NCBI GenBank assembly: GCA_963970005.1
Contig: CAXAMN010029027.1
Location: 1,722,287 to 1,786,286 of the forward strand
Direction of reading: 5' to 3'
DNA: 64,000 nucleotides
Source of the DNA: Durusdinium trenchii
Taxonomy: Eukaryota; Sar; Dinophyceae; Suessiales; Symbiodiniaceae
Numbering within the stretch: position 1 is the stretch's first letter; each line of letters opens with the position of its first letter. Positions 24,401 through 36,400 of this stretch are shown here, one piece after another. The translations under genes were made by a program, and so were the position numbers. The notes below the pieces were generated by a model. It made no database searches, had not been told where the DNA came from, and saw only the letters and a program-made list of their open reading frames with translations.

Positions 24401-27400
24401 GCGACTCGCCAGCTCCGCACACGAGTGTTCCGGGTGCGGTCGAGCCGGAGAGCGCGGCGCTCGCTCCGCGCGACGCGAGCGAACCGAGCTCCGAGGTCTT
24501 GTTGTGTTCGCTCTTTGACCTCCTTTGGGAAGTCTTGGGCGCCGAGAAGGTCTTGCGCCGCGACGTCGAGGAAGACGAGGGGCCGGCGACTGGGCGGTGT
24601 TTGGAAGTGCGTGCGTGGTGCGGGGGGGAGTAGGATGAAGGAGGTGCGAACGCCGGGGGCCGGGGGTGCCAGCTGAAGAATTCTTTTGTTTTCCTCTGCG
24701 AGTTCTTATGGAAGTAGAGGCCAAAGGAGAAGATGAGAATTTATTCCTTTTTCCAGGGTGAGCGCCGTCAAACACTAGTGCCGCCACTGCCCGGACTGCC
24801 CAGATGTGCCGGAGTCACTTTTGGAGGTCGAAGTGCCAGCGTTGCTGTGGGCGAATGTTTGCCCTTGTTACCCTTGTTTGCTGTATTGTGGGTACAGGTC
24901 CACTGTAAACCAGCATGTGTTTCTTTGGGGCTTTAAGTGGACCTACCACACAGCAGTGTGACTTAGTTTGATTGCGTTTGATTTATTTACATTTTTTGCA
25001 TGGCTTAGCAGCTTAGTCGTTCTTCCATGCACACTGCTGGTTCACACTGTGCGGCTGGTTCACACCTCTTCTCTTCCGCTCTTCTTCTTTTTGTGCGATC
25101 TGAGGAGATCCCTATGATGCGACGCCTGCCGTTCCCCATGGCCATCAACACGGCGTTCGAAATGTGCCAAGGGAAGATGACCTTGAAGGACTACGGCAGT
25201 GCAGCTCAGAAATGGAAGGGTTTTCAATGGGGAAGAGGTGGAAGGAGGGTTAATCAGATATGCATAATCATATATACCAGGACCCTCCTGTCAGGGTGTC
25301 TATTTATAGCCCCTTAGCTGTTAAGGGGTGTCCAGAAAAACCACCCATTGTGGGTCCAGGTATACTGTATTAAACTAATTAATATTGTTTGATGCACAGC
25401 CAGTTCTGGAGACGGTTGTGACGTTTTGATGACGTGGTGGTAGAAGGACCTTGCTAGTAAGGATCGAGTTGACGTTTTCAGGTTGCTGGGATTGAACAGG
25501 TTGGCTTGCTTTGGCTCGGTGATGGGCTGACGTCGGTGCCTGACATTTCAGGATTTGGCTCCCAACCGCAGTTGATGGGCGCGAAAAAGGGGGCACCAGC
25601 TCTGTTGAACAGATGACAGAATTTCAATACCCCTTACTTGGTCCTCTATGAAATGAGCCTCCAGGAGTCCTATGAAATGATCTCCGGCAGTTCATTACAT
25701 AAAAACATAACTACGTAAAAAAGACAAAACAAACCAATGACAGTACTAACAATGTCTGAGACCAATTCAGCTATCATTATATAGAGATGAGGGGGTGGAT
25801 GATGAAACATGTTGAGACTAAATCTAAGATCTTAATGAAACCTGGAGTAGATCATTTTAGAGAGATGTGTTTTGTGTGTTTTTTTTGTTGATTGAAGGAT
25901 TTGTTGCTGGAGTTGTCATTTCATAAGAGTCATGGATCCAGCTTTTGAATCATTTTATATACCTCTCATGTTGATCGCCGCGCCTTCCTGTCAACCTCAA
26001 AAAGATATATAAATAATGTTAATGTTGCCAGTAAAGATTTGCTAAAGCAATTGAAATACATATGAAGACATCAAACAAATCATAACAAAGCAAGATTAGC
26101 AAGATATGATCTAATTCAAAATATCGCAGCTATATGAACATTGTTCGAATCTGCAAGTGGATTTTTTTTTTTATGATTTTAAGACTATATTATTGAAAGC
26201 GGATATTGTTCTTCTAAAAAAAATAACATATTTCATCAAGTTTGAAGTGGTAGCCCAAAGATACCTGAACCATTTGGGCCCCCAGGGTTGCTGACCTAGA
26301 TCCCCTGTTGAACAGGGGATATCATTTATAAAATGATATCTCCAAACAATTTCTGCATGTTTTGCAAAATTTGGGAACTACCAGATCATTTTATAAATAT
26401 GTACAGTATTCAATACAGCTGGGTTTTCTTTCCCCAGGAGCCTGAGAGGAACTGGAAACCCAATCAAAACCACACTTTTTGACTTCTACACACCAGAGTC
26501 CTAAGAAGTAGTAGCCCAAAGATACCTGAACCATTTGGGCCCCCAGGGTTGCTGACCTAGATCCCCTGTTGAACAGGGGGTGCCATTTATAAAATGATAT
26601 CTCCAAGCAATTTCTGCATATTTTGTAAATTTGGGAACTACCAGATCATTTTATAAATATGTGTTCAATTCAGCTGGGTTTTCTTCCCCCAGGAGCCTGA
26701 GAGGAACTGGAAATCCAGTCAAAACCACACCTTTTGACTTCTACACCCCAGAGTCCTAAGAAGCAGCAGCCCAAAGNNNNNNNNNNCCTTTTGACTTCTA
26801 CACCCCAGAGTCCTAAGAAGCAGCAGCCCAAAGATGCCTGAACCATTTGGGCCCCCAGGGTTGCTGACCTAGATCCCCTGTTGAACAGGGGGTGCCATTT
26901 ATAAAATGATATCTCCAAACAATTTCTGCATATTTTGCAATTTTTGAAACTACCAGATCATTCTATAAATATGTGTTCAATTCAGCTGGGTTTTCTTCCC
27001 CCAGGAGCCTGAGAGGAACTGGAAACACAGTCAAAACACCACCTTTTGACTTCTACACCCCAGAGTCCTAAGAAGTAGTAGCCCAAAGATACCTGAACCA
27101 TTTGGGTCCCCAGGGTTGCTGACCTAGATCCCCTGTTGAACAGGGGATATCATTTATAAAATGATATCTCCAAACAATTTCTGCATGTTTTGCCAATTTT
27201 GAAACTACCAGATCATTTTATAAATATGTGTTCAATTCAGCTGGGTTTTCTTCCCCCAGGAGCCTGAGAGGAACTGGAAACCCAATCAAAACCACACTTT
27301 TTGACTTCTACACCCCAGAGTCCTAAGAAGTAGTATCCCAAAGATACCTGAACCATTTGGGCCCCCAGGGTTGCTGACCTAGATCCCCTGTTGAACAGGG

Positions 27401-30400
27401 GATACCTGTTTATAAAATGATAGCTCCAAACAATTTCTGCATATTTTGCAAGTTTTGGAAACCACCCGCTCATTTTATAAATATGTGTCCATTTCAGCTG
27501 GGTTTTCTTCCCCCAGGAGCCTGAGAGGAACTGGAAATCCAATCAAAACCACACTTGTTGACTTCTACACCCCAGAGTCCTAAGAAGTAGTAGCCCAAAG
27601 ATACCTGAACCGTTTGGGCCCCCAGGGTTGCTGGCCTAGATCCTCTGTTGAACAGGTGGTGCCATTTATAAAATGATTGGCTTTGATTGGGTTTCCAGTT
27701 CCTCTCAGGCTCCTGGGGGAAGAAAACCCAGCTGAAATGGACACATATTTATAAAATGAGCTGGTGGTTTCCAAAACTTGCAAAATATGCAGCAATTGTT
27801 TGGAGCTATCATTTTATAAACAGGTATCCCCTTTTCAACAGGGGCTCTAGGTCAGCAACCCTGGGGACCCAAATGGTTCAGGTATCTTTGGGCCACTACT
27901 TCTTAGGACTCTGAGGTGTAGACGTCAAAAAGTGTGGCTTTGATTGGGTTTCCAGTTCCTCTCAGGCTCCTGGGGGAAGAAAACCCAGCTGAAATGGACA
28001 CATATTTATAAAATGAGCTGGTGGTTTCCAAAACTTGCAAAATATGCAGAAATTGCTTGGAGCTATCATTTTATAAATGGCACCACCTGTTCAACAGAGG
28101 ATCTAGGTCAGCAACCCAGCGGGCCCAAACGGTTCAGGTATCTTTGGGCTATTACTTCTATCTACTTCTGAGGACTCTGGGGTGTAGAAGTCAAAAGGTG
28201 TGGTTTTGACTGGGTTTCCAGTTCCTCTCAGGCTCCTGGGGAAAGAAAACCCAGCTGAATTGAACACATATTTATAAAATGACCTGGTAGTTCCCAAATG
28301 TTGCAAAATATGCAGAAATTGTTTGGAGATATCATTTTATAAATGGTATCCCCTGTTCAACAGGGGATCTAGGTCAGCAACCTGGGGACCCAAATGGTTC
28401 AGGTATCTTTGAACTGGAAACCAATCAAAAACACACTTTTTGACTTCTACACCCCAGAGTCCTAAGAAGTAGTAGCCCAAAGATGGAGTGATGGGGTCGC
28501 CCAGGTTTGCTTGTGGATTTGTCATTTCATAAAGGTTTCAGGAAAAGCTATACTGGTGCTTATTGATCCTGGAGCCTATCATTTTAGAAGCATGCCACTT
28601 CTCCAGAGTTCTTTGATCCTTTTTGATACCTCAGAAGCACCATCATTATATAGCAATCTTGGAGACACATACGGCCATCATTATATATAAACTCTCTTTG
28701 CGGACATCCATTTTATAGACACAATTCTTTTATGAAATGGGTGTCCGGATGCCCCATGGCAGAGTAAGGGGTATGAATTTCAATGGATTTTAATATTTCA
28801 AAGACATCTCTTCACATCACCCTATCACACACTCTCTTGCTTCACCCTCCAAACCTTGAATGGCTTGTAAAAGCTACACCCTTCAAACACACTCTAGCCC
28901 CCACCCCCACAACTTCCACTTGCCCCCCCCTCTTCTCCCATCCACTCCCTTTCACACTGGACCACTCCCCTCCACACGAGTTACGGACACTCCACATTCC
29001 CTCTCACCTGCGTGGCCGGCTGCTTCGAGGCACCAAAGACGTGGGCCTTCCTCTACTCGCTCTTCACCTTGTCCACCGGCGCTCGCCTCAGCCGGGCCAA
29101 GGAGACCAACCCCGCGCAGCTTGGACGGGTGAGGACCGAGGACCGGGCCTTCCGAAATTCGAGGACCGGAGCGCGTTCCGACGGTGAAGGTCCGGGAAGG
29201 TGGGGGACACCATGTTTTTTTTTTTTTTTCGAAAACGCCGCTGTTTTTCGAGGTGGAGAGATGTGTGTCCACCATGTGAGGGATTGAAGAAGGAATCCAT
29301 CCCTTCGCAGGTCAAGTCCAACACAAACTCGACGAATTCTGCGTTCTTTTTCGTGGTCCTTTCTGGAACCGCCACACATCCCTAATCGTTGGAATGAGCA
29401 TTTGCCCAGACTAGTACAGGTGACTGGCGCCTCACGCCTCGGCGGAGGCTGAAAGGCCGAGCTCGGACCCTTCACGGGCGGAAGCATTTTCACCATCGTC
29501 GAATCCAGCGAACGACAGTCGTCCTCCTTCGCAGCACCAAAGTTCGGTGGAAGACGGACGCTGCTCGCGTCACCGGATCTAGACTTGACTGGACTCCCAG
29601 TCGACTGGACTTTTACAGGATGTAGCAATGAACAGATCATCCATCCTGCCAGCATTCTTGTTGAAAGACTCCCAAAAACCCGCGGCTGGGGTAGAGCCCC
29701 CAGCTTCAGCGTTGACCCTCGCTGTTTGAGGCATCAGCAGACCTACACCACGCTGCTGTTGCACTTGATGCCTGGAAGCCGGCACCATGGGGTGCTCGCC
29801 TCCTTGCTCCACATCTTGGCGCAGAATCCCAACATCTGCGCCTTGGAACTGTCCACGTCGTCGGGCAGCAGTCCGGACGGTGTGTTCTCGGACGCCAGGG
29901 TGGTGGAAATGGTCCGTGGAAGTTGGTTTTTTCAGATCTTTTTTCTTTTGGGGGGGAGTTGGTGGCTTGAAGAAGTTGCCTAGTTCAGTCAGGTAGATTC
30001 TGGATTATACCCAGACACGTATGGTAAAACCATGTACTGTAAAACCTCTTCAGGCTTGTTCATTTTGTACAACCAAGAGTCTACATCCAGCATTCCCCGT
30101 TTTTTACTTGCAATTTTTTGGGCCAAGATAATCGTGGTGATTTTTTCCACGGCTTTCTCCTTCACCACCTTCACACGCCGCCCGCGACGCTTCCGTGTTT
30201 GGAGAGTTTTGGCCAGCACGTGAGGCAGCATCCCAGAAAAAACGATCGACTCGTTCGCCGCGTAATCTGGTCATCGCTGGTAAACCAACACTGGGCGACC
30301 AAAGTCTCACTTCAGCATTTTTGGGCTTCAGCTTCGTTCGTGACCGATGCGACTCGAGCACCCCAGGCGACTCGATGCCGATGTTGACCAAGCCGAAGAA

Positions 30401-33400
30401 AGTCCGACACCTGGCGGTGTTGATCGTGTCGGGATCTGCTGCCACCGGTAGACCCCCGGGTTCCCCCGGGTGTTGGGCTGGTGAGTTCGAACCGTTCGGA
30501 TGAAGGTCTTCTGGTGTGATGATGTATATTCCCCTAGAAGTCCAAAGACCATATCTTGACCGGCTGAAGCAAAGGAAGTTGTTGTTGTTTTTTTTTTTGA
30601 GGCCCCCTAAAGACCATTATTTCTATAGTCTTTGACTCTCAGGGATTACTATTATGACCCAGTGAAACCCTCATATCCGTGGGTTGAATGCTTGCTCTTG
30701 GGGCACCTCCAAGACAAGGGTTTGATGTCCTGAATGGATTCCGAAGCAGCGTGTCTGGAACTTGCTCGGGCCGCCCAAGCCTCAAACAATGTGTCAAATC
30801 CCTTAGAAAGGGAAGCGTTTTCACACAGCTCTTGAACAGCCAAGACGATGTGTCATATATGTGTGCATGTCCCTGCGACACCGACACTGAGAACATACCA
30901 AGGCCAAGGCCCATGAACTCGAGGCCAATTCCAAACACGGCCATTCGCTGCCTCTTTGAGGTTGGTCATTCGATCAAATTCGATGTCGTTCCGTAAGCCG
31001 CGTTCAGAGTGGGCGTTCAGAGCGGGCTTGCTGACACTTCAACTTGGGGTCATAGACAAGCTTGCATTTACTACTCAGAATACGGATGAATACGGATGCA
31101 TACGGATGCAACCCAAGAATGTGTGTCGATGCTGCACAGCACCGACAGGATACAAAGCCATGAGACAAATTTTGCAATGAAGGTCGGAATGAAGGTCCGA
31201 CGGTGATCTTGAGGGATGCTGCAATGTCGAAGGCTGGCAAGAAATTCTGGCCTCCCAAGAACCGCACTCTTTGTATCTTTGAACCGAAACCGCGGAGTTC
31301 CAATGGGAGTTGCTTCTTCTTTTTGTTCGGCACGAAGGTCTGCTTTCAGAGCAGCGCGCTTTGCCGCGTTTCTTCTTCTTCGTCTTCTTCTTCTTCTTCT
31401 TCGAACGCGGTGTGCTTCGACACTTCCGTGTGAACCCGACCCACCGACGTGGTCCCTCCGTCCGAGGACTGGTGGGCCAGTGGAAGGCCAAGCTCACGGC
31501 CGCTTGACATCGATCGACGTCGCGGAGGCCGCTTTGGGTGCACGGCCGAAAAAAGGGTGCATCCTCGGAGATACAATATACCAGGACCCTGTCTGGAAGC
31601 CTGTACTGTAGGTAGTGTGGGGTAGTCCATTGGACACCCCGACAGGAGGGTCCAGGTATGTTTTAAGTTTGCTTGATGTTTCGAAATCTCATCATTTTTC
31701 CGACTTGCATTCTCTTTGGATTCAACAATCATTTTGTTATTGACTGACCAGTTGACTTTGGAAAGAGGAGCTTCCTCATTGTATCCCAAGACCCTTCGAT
31801 CCCCTCACCTTCGCTCCCCAGTTCCACCTTCTGGTGTCTCACCCAGGGTCTACGACAGGACACTGTACTGTGTCCACTCCCTGCGGAGCGCCACATTCTC
31901 CCTCTCTCCGTGCCCTTGGCGCCACCGAGCCGCTCGGACTCCGTTGCGGGCACCGCTCGGACTCCGGACGCCGTCCTGAGGAGATCCACCAGTTCGTGGT
32001 GCAGGCGGCGGACGCCATGAAGCTCGCCTGGCCGCCCACACCAGAGTCCTTCCAGGCGAGGTACTTAGTCCGTTCGATGGAACAAGGGCCGGAGGGTCCG
32101 AGCTCGCTGCGACGGCTGAAGGCACGTGGATCCGAAACTCGGGGGTGGGATGAAACCTGTGATTTATGGTGATGAAACCTGGTTTGCGAAGAAGGACGCT
32201 GAATGAGCAAGTCCAGTACGTAGTAGGGAGGAATCCCCTTTTTGGGGATGGAGGGGTTTGTGAACATGTTCAACAATGACCAGACGGAATCAGATCAAGA
32301 TGATCGGTCGGACGTCCTTGTGATTGGTTCGACAGCTGTTAGTGTTGGATCAACCACCCGGTGGTCCTACCGTTCATTCGATGTTCTTTACATCCTCGTC
32401 CCACTTTGCCGTTCCGAAGCTCACCTAGCTCCACCAGGAGCTGCCACGACCCATGCAATCGGCGGTGGAGAGTGCCTGGTTCCAGCGCTGTGAAAGTCAA
32501 CAAGGCTGGCCGAAGGAGGCCTTCAGGAGGCCGAAGGAGGCCCAGAACCCCCATGGAAAGTCCTGAAAGGCGGATCTTCATGGGGGAGGGTCTTGGAGTC
32601 CAGAAAGAGGTGGAGCAGATCTTTCTTTTAACAATTTGGAAGAGAAGGACTGTGACATAGTCTGACTCAACACTGCATCGGGGGATTGTTACATTGTCTG
32701 TTTGTTTGCATTGTGGCTCTTCCAGAGACCACAAGGGTTCGGATGAATGGTCTCTCACCACGACCTGGTCTTCTCTTGGAGCGTGGGGTGGGCTCTGCAC
32801 CCCACCCCAAGCATTCGGCGAGCCACCCCGGATGGTCCGTTCTTTACAACCAGAAGCACATGTAGTCCATCCTGAGTCCATCACAGTCCCAGTCACTTCC
32901 TGTGTAAAGGATCTCAAGCTGGCGCCAAGCATATGGACTTGGAACAACCAAAATGTGGTTTTGGGCTGTTGAGGTTTCCAGGTAGGAGTTTTCAACATGT
33001 TGGATTTGGTCTTGAAAGTGGGACTGCACAAAAGAATATGCACTGTAGACATCTGTAGACCCATCCCTTTTGAGGTGGCTCAACCCCCCTATAGAAGTGT
33101 TCTTTTATCTCCTGGTATATTTATTTCGGCTCTACCTGTGGACCTTCCACCAGTGACGCGCCAGGCGGCCTGTGCGCTCGCTTGCTCTTTGCTCCGGAGC
33201 TCCCAGCGGAAGGCACGCCGCCGCCGCCCACGCTGGGGAGCGTGGACTCGTGAACCCCCAACACCGCGGTCTGGAGCTCGCTTGGAATTCACCAACCGTT
33301 GAAGCAAAAGCATAGCAACCCAAGGCGTCGTGCTTCTGTTCGCTGCAACAAGCCTTCTTGTGGCGGCTGGAACCACGCGGCTTCAGACTCAGTTCGTCTG

Positions 33401-36400
33401 AAGCCTCGGCAGGTGCCTGCCTTCTGGGCTGTCCAAGCCTCAAGGGATTGACTTGTACACAGCGGTTCTTGGAAGGGACGGTCACTTGGCCAATGGCGGG
33501 GAGTGGATGGTGGGCAGGTAGCCAGCCGCTTTGTTTTAATTAACGGGTATAGGCAATGGGTATGAGCGGCCAGTGGGTTTCAAAGTTGATGGATCCTTTG
33601 TTTCCTGGTTCTTCAAAGTGACCCTTTGAGCTCCCCGATTGAAATTCAATCACATCTTCTATGAGGGGGTTTATGAATCAAGAGTCATTACTGAGCAATT
33701 GTGTCTGTATGTCTTTTCATGTTTTGATTAACTTGTGGTTCACCTTTGTGCGGTTTTTGTGCGGATGACTCACCTGTCGGTCACCTCGTGTCCACCAAAG
33801 AAGCCGGGCACAAGTTGATCACCATCCAAGCAAAAATGGGTTGTTTGGGGCCCAAACCACCAAATTTGCTCCACTTCCGGTTTTTCTGATCTTAACCATA
33901 TGGATACAAGCCACGGTTGCCGAGCTCACGGTCCTCCGGCGGGTCCGTACAAGGTGGACATGCCGAGCGAAGAGGTGGCGGCCCTGGCCACGATGCCCAT
34001 GCGTGCCTTGGCCCCATGAGGGTCGGGTGGGGTTGGAAGGATTTTTTTGGGTAGAGGAACATCATTGGGCTGGATGGTGATTGGATGGTGGATGAGACAT
34101 GACCCACCAGCGTTTCAGGGCTTTTCAGTTTGACAACCCTTCCGCAGCGGGACGAGCGGCTGAAGAGCCGCTGGCCGGTTACAACTGGAAGCGCCCCCAA
34201 AAAGACTACGTCAGATGGAGGCTAAACCCTAAACCTAAACCCTCAACCCTAAACCCTAAGGAGGACGGTCTCCATCCGGGAAGAAGACCGGCCTTGGACC
34301 AGCCTGGTGGGGCGTGGCTTTGTCCGGTGGTTCCACGACATCAGAGGGTTGAAAAGGTGAGGCCTTGAATGCCAAGGGAGACATGGTATTCCAGGACCCA
34401 CTGGAGTTGGGTGGTTCATGGACACCCTGAAAAACCTCTGGGCTATTGATAGAAGCCCCGGGTCTCACGGGGGTCCTGGTTTAAAGTCACATTGGGAGAC
34501 CTCCCAGGCAACGACCCTCTTCGACCAGCTGGAAGAAAAAACAAGGCCAACACTAATGGGTTGAGGGTCTCCCTATTCGAAAACACACCCACATGGTGGC
34601 ACTCAGTCGAGTCCTTGCAGCTTTGAAGCTGTAGCCTGAAGCCATCTAAAGGACCACGTTTTTTCTTTCGCAACTCCAACTCCTGTGAGCCAGACATCTG
34701 CGACACCAACGTGTTCGAAGCGATGCGCACCAACGTCACGTCGATCCTAAAGACCTCCTGCAGGCCACCTCGCTCGTGAACATCTCATTGACACACCGCC
34801 CAGTAGTCTTCTCCCCGAGCAGCTGGGGCCGCACTGTGACGAGTGCTTCGTGATGGATTGAGGACTTCTAGGATGCCATGGGGCATGGCTCAGGATGAAG
34901 TTCGTGGAAGAGTGTTGGAAATCCAAAGTGCCACTGGTTGAGGTCATTGGTCAGGTCTGCTAAAGGCTCCAAGGCCCTGGATGCTTTCCTGCCGAATCGT
35001 TCGGAGAGTCACCATGTTTTCATCATTTTTTGTTGGGTGTGCCTAAGGTGTGCCTGGGTCCATAGTAAGATGCATATATATATATATTTACGGCATATTT
35101 ACCAAACCCTATGACAAACTACCTCCAAGTGTCATTTGTGGAAGACAATATCGAAGACTCTTTTTGCACGTCATCTATGCGTTTCAGCCCCCAATTCACT
35201 GTGTTCAACCCCCCAAATCCCCCTCCAATCCACGCGAAATCGTCCTCACCGAAAGTGACTGGCGCATCCGACTTCGCGGCCCCCCGTCGTTGGAACACAC
35301 AGACAGATGACACCTGCCTGGAAACCCCTGGTGGTTCCGGCCATTGAACTCCTTTACAGACGGAAATGGCTGGGGAAAACATCCAGATGGTTTCGAAGGT
35401 GGGGTTTCGCAGGACAGTATCATACGGTCATTGTCCTTTCGCTTCTCAGCTGACCATGGTGGTGCGGGTCACCGCGGGTCGTCACGTCACGTCTCGAAGA
35501 GCCGAGGGAGATGCCATTCGACCTCTCGAAGCATCCCACGGCGAAGCACCGGGTGGCCGCTGGGTGGGTGGAAGGGGGGTGGGGGGTCAGGTGGGTGGGG
35601 CGTGGTAGGCTCAGACTCAGACGAGTATCAATTGGGTCATTCCCTTTTTTTTTTTTGGACTGCAACAGTTGGAGAAAGAAACATGTCACACACCACAAAC
35701 TTTGCGTGTTTTTTGATCGATTGTTGTTTCGTGTCTGGCCTTCTACTATCTTATAGGCAGTACGTGCCTTTACATGCTTCTTCGCCTCTTCGTGTGCGCG
35801 TCTGCGAGCATGCTCTGCAGAGCCAGCGCTGGGCTGAAGACGCCGCCGCCCCGAGGCCATCAGCATGCTCTCACGCTTGGACCGCGAAGTCCAAATCTGC
35901 GCTCGCATGCGCAATGCCCGGCAGAAGCCAGCGCTGATCTCTTTGCAATCGGAGTCGGTGAAGGCGATCGGGGAGTATTATTTTTGGGAAGGATCAATTG
36001 GTTAGGAGATAGTATTAGGGTCACCTCTGGCTGGACGTGATATGAAGTGATAGCTAGGATAGCATAGGATAGCTGCGATGTTTGAGATTCATGGGGGTTG
36101 GAATCTGGAAGTGGGTTGCCATACAAATGACCAGGGAACCGCGGATGTTGTTTTACAAGAAGGAATATTTAGGGGCTCGGCTCAACTATATTATAGAAAG
36201 GAAAGTTCACGATTGAGTTAAGGCAGTTGAGGGGTGCCCAAAGCAAAACGACCACTTGCAAGTTAACTCTGAGTTGCACAATCCCTTTTTTCGGACGGCA
36301 CTGTCGTTCTAGCATGGGTTTCATAGGTCGCCTAGCTTTTGCGCTGAGTTGGGGGTCTCCAGTTCTTCCCAAACAGGGACCCAAGGGCCACGGGAGCCTC

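Larger units (their letters stand above)
25627..28774. mobile_element. Non-autonomous DNA transposon, 12-bp TIR, 8-bp TSD
   Basis: A 3148-bp element starts with ATACCCCTTACT (25627-25638) and ends with its exact inverse AGTAAGGGGTAT (28763-28774). It is flanked by an 8-bp direct repeat. Eight-bp duplications are typical of hAT and a few other cut-and-paste superfamilies. The sequence is AT-rich compared with the neighbouring introns. Subterminal regions carry repeated TATGAAATGA and TCATTTTATA/GTCATTTCATAA motifs on both sides, as transposase-binding repeats often do. The centre is an array of about 255-bp repeats that switches orientation. There is no transposase gene, so it would need one in trans. 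It sits inside an intron of the long P-loop gene. Confidence 0.75.

Noticed and set aside
26391-28525. Several open frames sharing the peptide FYKWHPLFNRGSRSATLGAQ on both strands
   Set aside because: They are copies of the 255-bp repeat read in the same frame; the similarity comes from the DNA repeat, not from selection on protein.
29989-30231. Minus-strand basic frame (KTLQTRKRRGRRVKVVKEKA)
   Set aside because: All supported genes are on the plus strand here, and the frame lacks a start context or splice partners; kept only as a remote possibility.
31075-31497. Minus-strand frame with a poly-Lys stretch
   Set aside because: The Lys run is the complement of a TTC/TCT microsatellite; no splice-consistent exon structure on this strand.
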